NCBI RefSeq assembly: GCF_000518605.1
Contig: NZ_KI912460.1
Location: 129,741-193,740, forward strand
Reading direction: 5' to 3'
Origin: Shewanella fidelis ATCC BAA-318
Lineage (GTDB): Bacteria; Pseudomonadota; Gammaproteobacteria; Enterobacterales; Shewanellaceae
DNA: 64,000 nucleotides
Below are positions 44,863-54,271 of the stretch, one piece after another. Below the pieces are notes generated by a model, which was given only the letters and a program-made list of their open reading frames with translations, was not told the origin of the DNA and did no database searches. Position 1 is the first letter of the stretch. Each line of letters begins with the position of its first letter. The position numbers were made by a program, and so were the translations under genes.

Positions 44863-46446
44863 TTAGCTAAATTGGTTCATGGTATTGTCTTTACCCGATG
44901 CCTTCAGTGCCTGATCACCTGAGAAGTATTCCTTATGATCATCACCCATGTCAGAGCCAGCCATGTTTTGGTGCTTAACGCAGGCAATACCTTGGCGGAT
45001 CTCTTTTCGCTGAACATTGGCAACGTAACCTAACATACCTTGGTCGCCGAAGTACTCCTTAGCTAGGTTGTCGGTAGACAACGCCGCTGTGTGATACGTT
45101 GGTAGCGTAATTAAGTGGTGGAAAATACCCGCTTCACGTGCAGCATCTGCTTGGAAGGTACGGATTTTCTCATCAGCCTGTACAGCAAGCTCGGTATTAT
45201 CGTATTCCACACTCATGAGGTTATTGCGGTCGTATGCAGACACATCTTGTCCGGCTTCTGTCATAGCATCAAATACTTGCTGACGGAAATTTAACGTCCA
45301 GTTAAACGAAGGCGAGTTATTGTAAACAAGCTTTGCATTTGGAATGGTTTCTCGGATCTTATTCACCATGCCACCAATTTGTGCAACGTGCGGCTTTTCT
45401 GTTTCAATCCAAAGCAGATCCGCACCGTTTTGTAGTGAGGTAATACAATCTAGTACACAGCGCTCTTCACCAGTGCCTGCACGGAACTTAAAGAGACCAT
45501 TTGGCAAACGCGCTGGTTTTACAAGTTGGCCATTTTGCTGGAAAACCACATCGCCGTTTGCAAGGTTAGCAGCATCTACTGCTTCTACCTCTAAGAATGA
45601 ATTGTATTTATCACCTAAATCGCCAGCTTCATTAGTTACCGCAATTTTTTGGGTAAGACCTGCACCCAATGAGTCTGTGCGAGCAACAATAACGCCATCA
45701 TCAATGCCAAGCTCTAGGAAGGCATAACGAACCGCATTGATTTTTGCTAAGAACTCTACATGAGGCACGGTTACTTTACCGTCTTGGTGACCACATTGTT
45801 TAACGTCAGATACTTGGTTCTCAAGTTGGATACAACAAGCACCGGCTTCAATCATTTGTTTAGCCATTAGGTAAGTGGCTTCTTCATTACCAAATCCGGC
45901 ATCAATATCAGCGATGATTGGCACAACGTGGGTTTCGAAGTTGTCAATTTTAGCTTGAATCGCAGGCTTTTCTGCCTCAGATGCTGCGTCAAACTCTCGG
46001 AAAAGTCCGCCGAGTTCACGGGCATCAGCTTGTCTTAGGAAAGTATAAAGCTCTTTGATCAGTGCTGCGACAGAGGTTTTTTCATGCATAGACTGATCGG
46101 GTAGCGGGCCGAATTCACTTCTTAGTGCTGCGACCATCCAACCTGATAAATACAGGTAGCGTCGCTTGGTGCTAAGTAGGTGCTTTTTAATAGAGATCAT
46201 TTTTTGCTGACCAATAAATCCATGCCAACAACCCAAAGATTGGGTGTACTGCGACGAATCTTTGTCGTAGTTGTCCATATCTTCACGCATGATTTTTGCA
46301 GTGTACTTGGCAATATCCAAACCAGTTTTAAAGCGGTTTTGTAGACGCATACGGGCTACAGACTCAGGGTTGATTGCATTCCATGCACTACCTTCAGCAT
46401 TAATCAAGGTAGCAGCTTCATCGATATTTGTTCTGTAATTGCTCAT
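44863..46446 (-). CDS. aceA: Isocitrate lyase (long form)
   Basis: A 527-residue glyoxylate-shunt enzyme splitting isocitrate to glyoxylate and succinate. The active-site loop has KQCGHQDGK, a variant of the usual KKCGH. VPIIADIDAGFGNEEATYLM is the phosphoenolpyruvate-mutase-like core. It is about 90 residues longer than E. coli AceA (434), matching the long form seen in Shewanella and some Pseudomonas. It is divergent from a LysR gene that may regulate it. Confidence 0.96.
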   Translation of the reverse strand: MSNYRTNIDEAATLINAEGSAWNAINPESVARMRLQNRFKTGLDIAKYTAKIMREDMDNYDKDSSQYTQSLGCWHGFIGQQKMISIKKHLLSTKRRYLYLSGWMVAALRSEFGPLPDQSMHEKTSVAALIKELYTFLRQADARELGGLFREFDAASEAEKPAIQAKIDNFETHVVPIIADIDAGFGNEEATYLMAKQMIEAGACCIQLENQVSDVKQCGHQDGKVTVPHVEFLAKINAVRYAFLELGIDDGVIVARTDSLGAGLTQKIAVTNEAGDLGDKYNSFLEVEAVDAANLANGDVVFQQNGQLVKPARLPNGLFKFRAGTGEERCVLDCITSLQNGADLLWIETEKPHVAQIGGMVNKIRETIPNAKLVYNNSPSFNWTLNFRQQVFDAMTEAGQDVSAYDRNNLMSVEYDNTELAVQADEKIRTFQADAAREAGIFHHLITLPTYHTAALSTDNLAKEYFGDQGMLGYVANVQRKEIRQGIACVKHQNMAGSDMGDDHKEYFSGDQALKASGKDNTMNQFS

Positions 46447-46556
46447 GTGTCTATTCCTTTAACAATGTGATTAGCGGCGATTGATTACGTTGAAAATAGT
46501 AGTTACATTTGCTTAAATAAGTCTAATTTATAGTCTCTATTATCGGTATTTGTTTA

Positions 46557-47501
46557 ATGAATATATCTCGTATTGATTTGAATTTGTTAGTTTATTTGGA
46601 TGTTTTGCTACGTGAAAAAAATGTTACTAAGGCTGCAGATCAGCTAGGGATTAGCCAGCCAGCAATGAGTAATGGCTTGAAAAGGTTACGTACATTATTT
46701 GATGATCCGTTACTGATCCGAACCAGCCAGGGCATGACCCCTACTGAACGAGCACAAGAGTTACAACCGATGATAAGTGAGCTGATTATCGGTTTAGAGA
46801 AAGCCGTTCAGCCAAGGGCTGAGTTCAATGCTGCTGAGAGTGAACAGGTGTTTCGCGTAATGGCGAGTGATTATGCCGAAGCCACGTTGCTGCCACCACT
46901 CATAGCAAGATTACGTACTGAGGCACCTAATGTAATTTTAGATATTATGACTCCAAGTGATGTGAGTTTTCCTGATGTAGAGCAGGGTAGAGTCGATATG
47001 GTGATTAACCGTTTTGATAGTATTCCCCAATCATTTCATCAGAAAGTGTTATGGAACGATGATTTTAGTTGTCTGATTAGTAAAACAAATCCTGTTTTAG
47101 ATAAGTTTTCTTTAGATAGCTACCTGAAAGCTAATCATGTATGGGTAAGTAAGACGGGGATGGGAGTTGGCGTTGGTATGGATCCTGATGACGTGCAGCG
47201 CTTGGGCTGGGTTGATGAGGCGTTGACTAAAATAGGTGTACAACGACGGATCACCGTTTTTACTCGGCACTATCAGGCTGCTTGTTTGTTAGCTGAGCAA
47301 CAAGATTTGATCGCAACCATACCAAGTAAAATGGCCAACCAACATAAAAATAACGATAGAGTTTGTATTGTTCCACCGCCATTTGTTATTCAACCTATAG
47401 CGCTTACTATGGCATGGAGCCCATTGTTGCAGCATAACCCAGCCCACAAATGGATGCGTCAACTTATTACTCAAACTGCAGATAGTTTTGGCCGCAATTA
47501 A
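46557..47501 (+). CDS. LysR-family transcriptional regulator
   Basis: A 314-residue regulator. N-terminal winged HTH (LREKNVTKAADQLGISQPAM, SNGLKRLRTLF) and a periplasmic-binding-like effector domain from about residue 90. It lies between and divergent from aceA (110-bp gap), with glcB 203 bp downstream in the same direction, so control of the glyoxylate shunt is likely but inferred. The effector is unknown. Confidence 0.9.
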   Translation: MNISRIDLNLLVYLDVLLREKNVTKAADQLGISQPAMSNGLKRLRTLFDDPLLIRTSQGMTPTERAQELQPMISELIIGLEKAVQPRAEFNAAESEQVFRVMASDYAEATLLPPLIARLRTEAPNVILDIMTPSDVSFPDVEQGRVDMVINRFDSIPQSFHQKVLWNDDFSCLISKTNPVLDKFSLDSYLKANHVWVSKTGMGVGVGMDPDDVQRLGWVDEALTKIGVQRRITVFTRHYQAACLLAEQQDLIATIPSKMANQHKNNDRVCIVPPPFVIQPIALTMAWSPLLQHNPAHKWMRQLITQTADSFGRN

Positions 47502-47704
47502 TATCAAAAGTAAACAATTTACATTTTTGTCGGTTTTATACGTAAAACAGGGCTTTTTGATAACTATGGTGAATAGTGAGGATAAAGAGTATAAATTTTA
47601 TAAATGCTGGCTTAACAGTATAGGCTGATAAAGGTTAACAAAAGGTTTCGAAACAGAAACGGACATCGTTAGTGTAAATGGTTTACAAACAAGAAGGGCA
47701 CACT

Positions 47705-49888
47705 ATGACAGCACGTATTCGAGTAGGTGGTTTGCAAATTGCTAAATCATTGTGGGAGTTGGTTGATAGCGAGATTTGCCCAGCAACAGGGATCAGTTCA
47801 CAACTGTTTTGGAAAAAGTTTGAATCAATCGTCAACGATCTTGGTCCTATTAACCGGGCATTGTTAGCAAAACGCGAGCAATTACAGCAACAGATAGATG
47901 TGTGGCATCTTGGTAATGGTGATAAGCCGTTTGATATTGCGACCTATAAAGCATTTTTGAATGATATAGGTTACCTAGTAGCCGAAGGCCCCAATTTTAC
48001 GATCAGTACCGAAAATGTAGATACTGAGATCACTAGCCAAGCTGGACCACAATTAGTTGTACCTGTCAAAAACGCCCGTTTTGCCCTAAATGCTGCTAAT
48101 GCGAGATGGGGCAGTTTATATGATGCGTTATATGGAACTGACGCTATTGATGAAGATGACGGCGCTGAACTGACCAAAGAATACAACCCAAAGCGTGGCG
48201 AAAAAGTGATTGCTTTTGCTAAGCAGCACCTCGATACAGCAGCGCCTTTGCAAGACAGCTCACACGCCAATGTGACGCAATATTTTATCGAAAATGGTGT
48301 TTTAAAAGCACAGTTGCAAAGTGGCGATATAACAGAACTTCGCAGCGCTGCTAAGTTCGTGGGCTTTAATGGCGAGCAATCAGCCCCTTCAGCGATTCTT
48401 CTTGTTAATAACGGCTTGCACATCGAGATCCAAATCGATCGCCATCACCTTATCGGTAAAGCTGATCTTGCCGGCGTAAAAGATCTGTTAGTTGAAGCTG
48501 CGGTAACAACGATTATGGATTGCGAAGATTCTGTTGCCGCGGTTGATGCCGAAGATAAAGTCGAGGTTTACCGAAACTGGCTCGGGTTAATGCAAGGGCG
48601 CTTGTCTGCAAAACTGAATAAGAATGGCAAACAGATAGTGCGAGAGTTAAATGATGATCGCCACTATATTGCACCTAACGGACAAAAGTTAAGCTTACCG
48701 GGCAGAAGCCTGCTGTTTGTGCGCAATGTTGGTCATCTAATGACCATAGATGCGGTGCTTGATAAAGATGGCAATGAAGTGCCTGAGGGCTTTCTTGATG
48801 GCATGGTAACCGCTTTTGCTGCTTTACATGATTTAAAAGGCAATAATAATCAACGTGCTAATAGTCGCAAAGGTGCAATCAATATTGTTAAACCGAAAAT
48901 GCATGGTCCTGAAGAGGTTGCGTTTACCTGCGAACTGTTTAGTCGTATTGAAGATGCTTTAAAGCTTTCCAGAAATACCATTAAAGTAGGTATTATGGAT
49001 GAAGAGCGTCGCACAACGGTAAATCTTAAAGAGTGTATTCGTGCGGCAAGAGAGCGAGTGGTATTTATTAATACTGGCTTCTTGGATAGAACTGGCGATG
49101 AAATTCATACCTCAATGTTGGCTGGTCCATTTGTCGCCAAGTCAGTAATGAAACAGCGGCCATGGATTAAAGCCTATGAAGATTGGAATGTTGATATAGG
49201 CTTAGAGTGTGGCCTACAAGGCCGCTCGCAAATAGGTAAAGGCATGTGGCCTATGCCTGATGAAATGGCAGCAATGCTCGAACAAAAGATTGGTCACCCA
49301 CAAGCTGGTGCAAATACCGCATGGGTGCCATCGCCAAATGGCGCGGTGTTACATTCAACTCATTATCACCAAGTCAATGTAGCTGAAGTTCAGGGGCAGT
49401 TAGCAAATAGACAACGTGCAAGTTTAGATGATCTGCTGACGTTGCCTTTGATGGAAGCAGACCATGTGCTTACAGCCGAGCAAAAGCAATTTGAGCTTGA
49501 TAATAACGCGCAAGGTATTTTAGGTTACGTGGTGCGCTGGATTGACCAAGGTGTAGGTTGTTCAAAGGTACCCGACATTAATAACGTGGGTTTAATGGAA
49601 GATAGAGCGACACTGCGCATATCGTCGCAATATTTAGCTAATTGGCTACATCATGGGGTGTGTACAGAAGAGGAGGTGATGGCATCTCTTAAAAAGATGG
49701 CGCTGGTGGTTGATAAGCAAAATCAAGCCGATAGTCATTATATTAATATGGCACCAAGCTTCGATGGCGTTGCGTTTAAAGCTGCGTGTGACTTGATTTT
49801 TAAAGGTAAACAGCAACCTTCGGGTTACACCGAGCCGTTATTGCATGCTTACCGTAAACAGGCAAAGGCTGAAGTTAGCTCCAATTAG
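47705..49888 (+). CDS. glcB: Malate synthase G
   Basis: A glyoxylate-shunt enzyme condensing glyoxylate and acetyl-CoA to malate. The frame opens at 47678, but AGAAGGG at 47692-47698 supports ATG 47705 (727 residues, near E. coli GlcB at 723). Motifs: MDCEDS, GRSLLFVRNVGHLMT, IKVGIMDEERRT and VFINTGFLDRTGDEIHTSM. The inserted alpha/beta domain is the part duplicated in the orphan gene at 1688. A palindrome GTTTCGAAAC lies at 47645-47654. Confidence 0.97.
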   Translation: MTARIRVGGLQIAKSLWELVDSEICPATGISSQLFWKKFESIVNDLGPINRALLAKREQLQQQIDVWHLGNGDKPFDIATYKAFLNDIGYLVAEGPNFTISTENVDTEITSQAGPQLVVPVKNARFALNAANARWGSLYDALYGTDAIDEDDGAELTKEYNPKRGEKVIAFAKQHLDTAAPLQDSSHANVTQYFIENGVLKAQLQSGDITELRSAAKFVGFNGEQSAPSAILLVNNGLHIEIQIDRHHLIGKADLAGVKDLLVEAAVTTIMDCEDSVAAVDAEDKVEVYRNWLGLMQGRLSAKLNKNGKQIVRELNDDRHYIAPNGQKLSLPGRSLLFVRNVGHLMTIDAVLDKDGNEVPEGFLDGMVTAFAALHDLKGNNNQRANSRKGAINIVKPKMHGPEEVAFTCELFSRIEDALKLSRNTIKVGIMDEERRTTVNLKECIRAARERVVFINTGFLDRTGDEIHTSMLAGPFVAKSVMKQRPWIKAYEDWNVDIGLECGLQGRSQIGKGMWPMPDEMAAMLEQKIGHPQAGANTAWVPSPNGAVLHSTHYHQVNVAEVQGQLANRQRASLDDLLTLPLMEADHVLTAEQKQFELDNNAQGILGYVVRWIDQGVGCSKVPDINNVGLMEDRATLRISSQYLANWLHHGVCTEEEVMASLKKMALVVDKQNQADSHYINMAPSFDGVAFKAACDLIFKGKQQPSGYTEPLLHAYRKQAKAEVSSN

Positions 49889-49911
49889 TTAAGCTATTAG
49901 ATATCGACTTT

Positions 49912-49947
49912 AATCCGCTATGAATGTCTATTCATGGCGGATTTTCA
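49912..49947 (+). terminator. glcB terminator
   Basis: AATCCGC-TATGAAT pairs with ATTCATG-GCGGATT (one G-T pair), followed by TTTC; 24 bp after the stop. Confidence 0.75.
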
Positions 49948-50096
49948 TTTGTAAATGACACTAGGGTGAATATTGAGGTCATTGGCCGACATTGCTACGC
50001 CATGATTAGGCAGGTTTAGCATCAATTATATGTCGATTTATACGCTCGCTGTACGTTAAGCTTGCAGATCTTAAATTATAAAAAAGGATTAACTCG

Positions 50097-50822
50097 TTGA
50101 GCGCTAAAGCGACAATTGTAATTATTGAAGATGAACCAGCCATTGCAGACAATTTGATCCATGTTTTGGAAATGGATGGCTTTAACGTTTGTTGGTTTGC
50201 AACAGGTGAGCAAGGATTGGCTTATATAGCCGATAATGCAGTTGACCTTGTGGTGCTTGATGTTGGCTTACCAGATGTAAATGGTTTTGAGCTTTGCAAA
50301 ACAATCCGCGAGTTCTCTGATGTTGCGATTATTTTCCTAACCGCTAGAAATGATGAAATAGATCGGGTTGTTGGACTTGAGATTGGCGCTGATGACTATG
50401 TGACTAAACCCTTTAGTCCAAGAGAAATGCTTGCCCGTATTAAATTGCGAATTAAAAAACCTACTTTGCTAGCTGCTACTCAAGGTGCTGTATCGGTTAC
50501 TGAGCTTAAGAGTCAATCAACTCAACCGAGCACTGACCGCTTAACATCTGTTAATTTTGACTTTTGTGTTGACGGGAAAATGTTGGGATTAACCGCTGTT
50601 GAATTTAAGATCTTAGATAAGTTAATTAGCCACTGTGCGAATGTATTGAGCCGCGAGCAGTTACTTATTGCTGCTGATATTGCGCCATCTGCTTCGTACG
50701 AACGCAATATCGATTCACATATCAAAGCGATCCGTCAAAAACTCAAACCGTTTGCTTTAGCTGATTCTATTCAAACTAAACGTGGGTTTGGTTATTTCTA
50801 CAAACAGAGTCCAAGTTCATGA
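50097..50822 (+). CDS. creB: Response regulator CreB
   Basis: A 241-residue OmpR-type response regulator. The receiver has DLVVLDVGLPDVNG with the phospho-acceptor Asp, then KPFSPREML; the C-terminal winged helix has NIDSHIKAIRQKL. An unusual TTG start is supported by AGGA at 50085-50088. The stop overlaps creC by 4 bp. The cre system responds to growth state and, in Aeromonas and Pseudomonas, to beta-lactam-type wall stress. Confidence 0.9.
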   Translation: MSAKATIVIIEDEPAIADNLIHVLEMDGFNVCWFATGEQGLAYIADNAVDLVVLDVGLPDVNGFELCKTIREFSDVAIIFLTARNDEIDRVVGLEIGADDYVTKPFSPREMLARIKLRIKKPTLLAATQGAVSVTELKSQSTQPSTDRLTSVNFDFCVDGKMLGLTAVEFKILDKLISHCANVLSREQLLIAADIAPSASYERNIDSHIKAIRQKLKPFALADSIQTKRGFGYFYKQSPSS

Positions 50823-52291
50823 TGCGTTGGCCAAAAATCCCACTAGGACTAAGACTGTTCTCATTATACTTTATTTTAGTGGGGATCACCGCTTATATGG
50901 TGAGTAGCACAGTGATCCAGGAGCTGAAGCCAACGGTAAGACAAACGACAGAAGAAACCCTTATCGATATGGCTAATTTGTTAGCTGTATTAGCTGAAGA
51001 GGAGGTTGCCAAAGGGCAAATTTCACAGAGCCGTTTCTCACGATTGCTGGCTGCTTATGGCCAGCGTGAACCTCAGGCTCGAATGTGGGAGTTTGGTCAG
51101 AAGGCTGCTAACCATCGTATTTATATTACCGATAAAAACGGCATTGTGATTGCTGACTCTTGGCAGCAGGACGTTGGTAAAGACTATTCACAGTGGAATG
51201 ATGTTTATCTCACTTTACGTGGTCAATATGGTGCGCGCAGTACCACGGAAGATCCCAATGATCCACTCTCTACGGTTATGCACGTGGCCGCGCCGATTTA
51301 TCATAATCAAACGATTATCGGTAGCGTCACTGTAGCAAAAGCCAACCGTTCAGTTCAGCCCTATATTGATTTGTCTAAAAGAAATGTATTTTATTGGATG
51401 ATCTTAATGAGTGGCCTTGTATTGGTTGCTGGGGCACTGTTTTCTTGGCGGATCCATTCAGCGCTGCATAAGTTAGAAGATTATGCCGATAAAATGGGCC
51501 GCGGTGAAAAAGTGGTTAAACCGACATTTCGGGTATTTTATGAATATGGCAATTTAAGTCATGCACTAGAAAAGATGCGTGAGCAAATTGATGGTAAAAA
51601 ATATGTCGAGCAGTATGTTGAGACTCTCACCCATGAACTTAAAAGCCCGTTATCTGCGATAAAAGGCGCCAGTGAGATATTGCAAACGCCATTACCGTCA
51701 GAAAAAGTCAGTCGATTTTCTGCCAACATTGAGCGTGAAACTGATCGAATGCAGGCTTTAATTGATAAATTATTAGAGCTAGCTCGCTTAGAAAAGAGGC
51801 CGCAACTTGATTCATTAGTAACACTGGATCTTGTGGGAATAATTAATGAGATTAACGCTGCATCTGAGGTTCGTTTTATTACAAAATCGGTAACATGCGA
51901 ATTTGATGGCAGCTCATTAGCCGATAACTCCGCTGATTATTGCGTACTGGGTGATAACTTTTTATTCAAACAAGCTTTATATAACTTGATGGATAACGCC
52001 ATTGATTTTGTTGATCAGCAGGGCACCATTAAGTGGTCTTTGAAAAGGGAGCAAAAACACCTGGAGCTAGCGATTTATAATACAGGCTCACAGATCCCTG
52101 AATACGCTATGCCCAGAATTATCGAGCGCTTTTATTCACTACCTCGCAAAAACGGCAGTAAAAGCACGGGGCTTGGACTTAATTTTGTCGAACAGGTGGT
52201 GAAACTTCACCATGGCACGCTTAACATAGAAAATGTGATTAAAGGAGTTAAAGTCACGATAATCCTGCCTTTAGCGCCAAACTCCATCTAA
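50819..52291 (+). CDS. creC: Sensor histidine kinase CreC
   Basis: A 490-residue membrane sensor kinase. Transmembrane helices near residues 11-31 and 194-214 enclose a periplasmic domain. A HAMP-like stretch and the H-box LTHELKSPLSAIKGASE follow, then N-box NAIDF and G-box GLGLNF. It overlaps creB (ATGA). Cognate kinase of CreB by order and sequence. Confidence 0.9.
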   Translation: MMRWPKIPLGLRLFSLYFILVGITAYMVSSTVIQELKPTVRQTTEETLIDMANLLAVLAEEEVAKGQISQSRFSRLLAAYGQREPQARMWEFGQKAANHRIYITDKNGIVIADSWQQDVGKDYSQWNDVYLTLRGQYGARSTTEDPNDPLSTVMHVAAPIYHNQTIIGSVTVAKANRSVQPYIDLSKRNVFYWMILMSGLVLVAGALFSWRIHSALHKLEDYADKMGRGEKVVKPTFRVFYEYGNLSHALEKMREQIDGKKYVEQYVETLTHELKSPLSAIKGASEILQTPLPSEKVSRFSANIERETDRMQALIDKLLELARLEKRPQLDSLVTLDLVGIINEINAASEVRFITKSVTCEFDGSSLADNSADYCVLGDNFLFKQALYNLMDNAIDFVDQQGTIKWSLKREQKHLELAIYNTGSQIPEYAMPRIIERFYSLPRKNGSKSTGLGLNFVEQVVKLHHGTLNIENVIKGVKVTIILPLAPNSI

Positions 52292-52364
52292 TCTCCATAT
52301 TGTCTCCACTCTATCTCCAACTGTTGGTTTTAAGCTCACTTTATCAACATTTGGAGAGTCAATC

Positions 52365-53750
52365 GTGAAAAATATATTTAATAATCAAACCTTAGCTAAA
52401 TTTGGTTTTGTGCTTCTGCTTTTCGTACTGTTACAGATCCCGCTATCTATGGTGAGTAGTTTGATCTCAGAACGTTCCAACCGCTTAGAAGAGGTGCGTA
52501 GCGAAATAGCGCGAAGTAGTACTGGTGAGCAAAGAATTATTGGGCCATTTATTGCCGTTAATTACACCGAGATGGTTTATCGAGAAGGCAAGAGCTTTTT
52601 GACCGAGTATCGTAAGTATATATTGCCTGAGACATTTAATTTCAGCGCAGAGCTTGAGAGCTTTGCTAAATATCGCGGGATCTATCAAGCTAGATTGTAT
52701 CAAGCTGAGAGTCAGTTAACTGGCAGCTTTGATTTAGCGCCGCTACTAAACATAGACCAACAAAAGATCAATGCAGTTTCTATGGTTGTTGGAGTCACCG
52801 ACAGTAGGGGACTAATTAAACTAAATAATATGACACTCAATGGTAAAAATGTTGAGGTGCAGCCTGGTACGGGTTTAAATCAGTTTGTTCAGGGCTTTCA
52901 CACTGAACTCGATTTGACTGATTTGTTGGGAGCAAGCGATAGCCGCTCAGCTCAACAGCAGATACAACCGCTTAAGTTTGATTATCGCTTTTTATTACAA
53001 GGTATGGGCTCTTTGCAAGTAAGCCCTATCGGCAAAGAGTCACGCATTGAAATGGCATCATCTTGGCCACATCCTAGTTTTAGCGGAGATTTCCTACCTA
53101 TCTCTTCAGACATTACCGATAAGGGCTTTAACGCTGAGTGGGTTAGTAACAATTTTTCTTCTAATATTAGCCAGCTGTTTGAACGCTGTATGTTCAATTC
53201 TAGTGCTTGTGCTGAGTTTGAGCGTCGGCAAATGGGGGTTAACTTGATTGAGCCTGTCGACCATTACCTAAAGTCCCATCGCGCTGTCAATTATTCGCTG
53301 TTAGTCATCACCTTAGTGTTTGCCAGCTTCTTTCTTTTGGAGATATTTCAAGCTCGTCTTATGCACCCAGTGCAATATGGCTTTGTTGGTTTGGCTCTAG
53401 CATTGTTTTATCTATTACTGATCTCATTGAGTGAGCATCTTGGCTTTAATTGGGCTTATGCATTGTCAGCTATAGCATCGACTGTGTTGCTGAGTATTTA
53501 TGTCGGCGGTATGTTGGCCAGTGCTAAACAGGGTAAGCTGTTTGGTGTATGTTTACTTATTCTTTATGCGATGTTGTTTGGTCTACTTCAAGCAGAAAGC
53601 TATGCATTGTTGATGGGCAGTCTGTTATGTTTTGCGATTTTAAGCTTAGTCATGATCTTAACTAGAAATGTTGATTGGTATGCTAATAGCACTCAACAAT
53701 CAGTCGCCAAACAAGTAAGCAGTGCCGAGACCAAGCATGAGACGGCCTAA
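52365..53750 (+). CDS. creD: Cell envelope integrity inner-membrane protein CreD
   Basis: A 461-residue protein with an N-terminal helix, a large extracytoplasmic domain (about 40-310) with the conserved GEQRIIGPFIAVNY region, and about five C-terminal transmembrane helices. A GTG start is supported by GGAGAG. CreD is the main output gene of CreBC in other bacteria. The DUF2809-like gene overlaps its end. Confidence 0.9.
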   Translation: MKNIFNNQTLAKFGFVLLLFVLLQIPLSMVSSLISERSNRLEEVRSEIARSSTGEQRIIGPFIAVNYTEMVYREGKSFLTEYRKYILPETFNFSAELESFAKYRGIYQARLYQAESQLTGSFDLAPLLNIDQQKINAVSMVVGVTDSRGLIKLNNMTLNGKNVEVQPGTGLNQFVQGFHTELDLTDLLGASDSRSAQQQIQPLKFDYRFLLQGMGSLQVSPIGKESRIEMASSWPHPSFSGDFLPISSDITDKGFNAEWVSNNFSSNISQLFERCMFNSSACAEFERRQMGVNLIEPVDHYLKSHRAVNYSLLVITLVFASFFLLEIFQARLMHPVQYGFVGLALALFYLLLISLSEHLGFNWAYALSAIASTVLLSIYVGGMLASAKQGKLFGVCLLILYAMLFGLLQAESYALLMGSLLCFAILSLVMILTRNVDWYANSTQQSVAKQVSSAETKHETA

Positions 53751-54192
53751 AATGACTGCTGATAAGTTTAATGTTAAAAGCAAAATCACTATAAACAGCT
53801 ACATAAGATTTTGCGGGGCGAAGGCGTTAGCGAGCTTATTGATTTTAGTCGGGCTTATTTATATCGCGCTATATGTGCGCGATACACTGATTAGACCGGT
53901 ATTGGGCGATGTGCTGGTCGTGATCTGGTTATATTTTTTACTTTCGAGTGTTTTAAGACTTAGAGCTCGAACGTTAATCTTCATTACGTTATCAATAGCC
54001 TTTAGTGTTGAATTGGCTCAATACCTTAAGTTGCCCAAGTTACTTGGTATTGAGCCGGGAACAGCACTCAGTACCATTTTGGGGGCAACATTTGATTGGT
54101 TAGATTTAATTGCTTACATAACAGGAGCGGTTATCTGTTTGGTTATTGAATGGATTTTACATCGCAGTGCTACAGTCAAAATTGCGCACTAA
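53737..54192 (+). CDS. DUF2809-type membrane protein
   Basis: About 151 residues with four hydrophobic segments and the typical DUF2809 pattern (LAQYLKLPKLLGIEPGTALS, then LGATFDWLDLIAYITGA). It overlaps the end of creD, so it is likely expressed with it. Start uncertain: GTG 53722, ATG 53737 or ATG 53752 are possible. A VanZ-like fold is possible. Function unknown. Confidence 0.8.
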   Translation: MRRPKMTADKFNVKSKITINSYIRFCGAKALASLLILVGLIYIALYVRDTLIRPVLGDVLVVIWLYFLLSSVLRLRARTLIFITLSIAFSVELAQYLKLPKLLGIEPGTALSTILGATFDWLDLIAYITGAVICLVIEWILHRSATVKIAH

Positions 54193-54204
54193 AAATAATA
54201 AAAC

Positions 54205-54235
54205 AAAAAACCTAGCCAATTGTGCTAGGTTTTTT
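54205..54235. terminator. Bidirectional terminator between DUF2809 gene and adhE
   Basis: AAAAAACCTAGC pairs with GCTAGGTTTTTT over 12 bp with a 7-nt loop, giving T-runs on both strands for the two convergent genes. Confidence 0.9.
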
Positions 54236-54271
54236 CGGTTGAAACGTTAATTTAATTCACTGTGCTAAGCA

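Noticed and set aside
47645..47654. GTTTCGAAAC palindrome upstream of glcB as a defined operator
   Set aside because: Only 10 bp and not repeated near aceA; too short to assign to a regulator.
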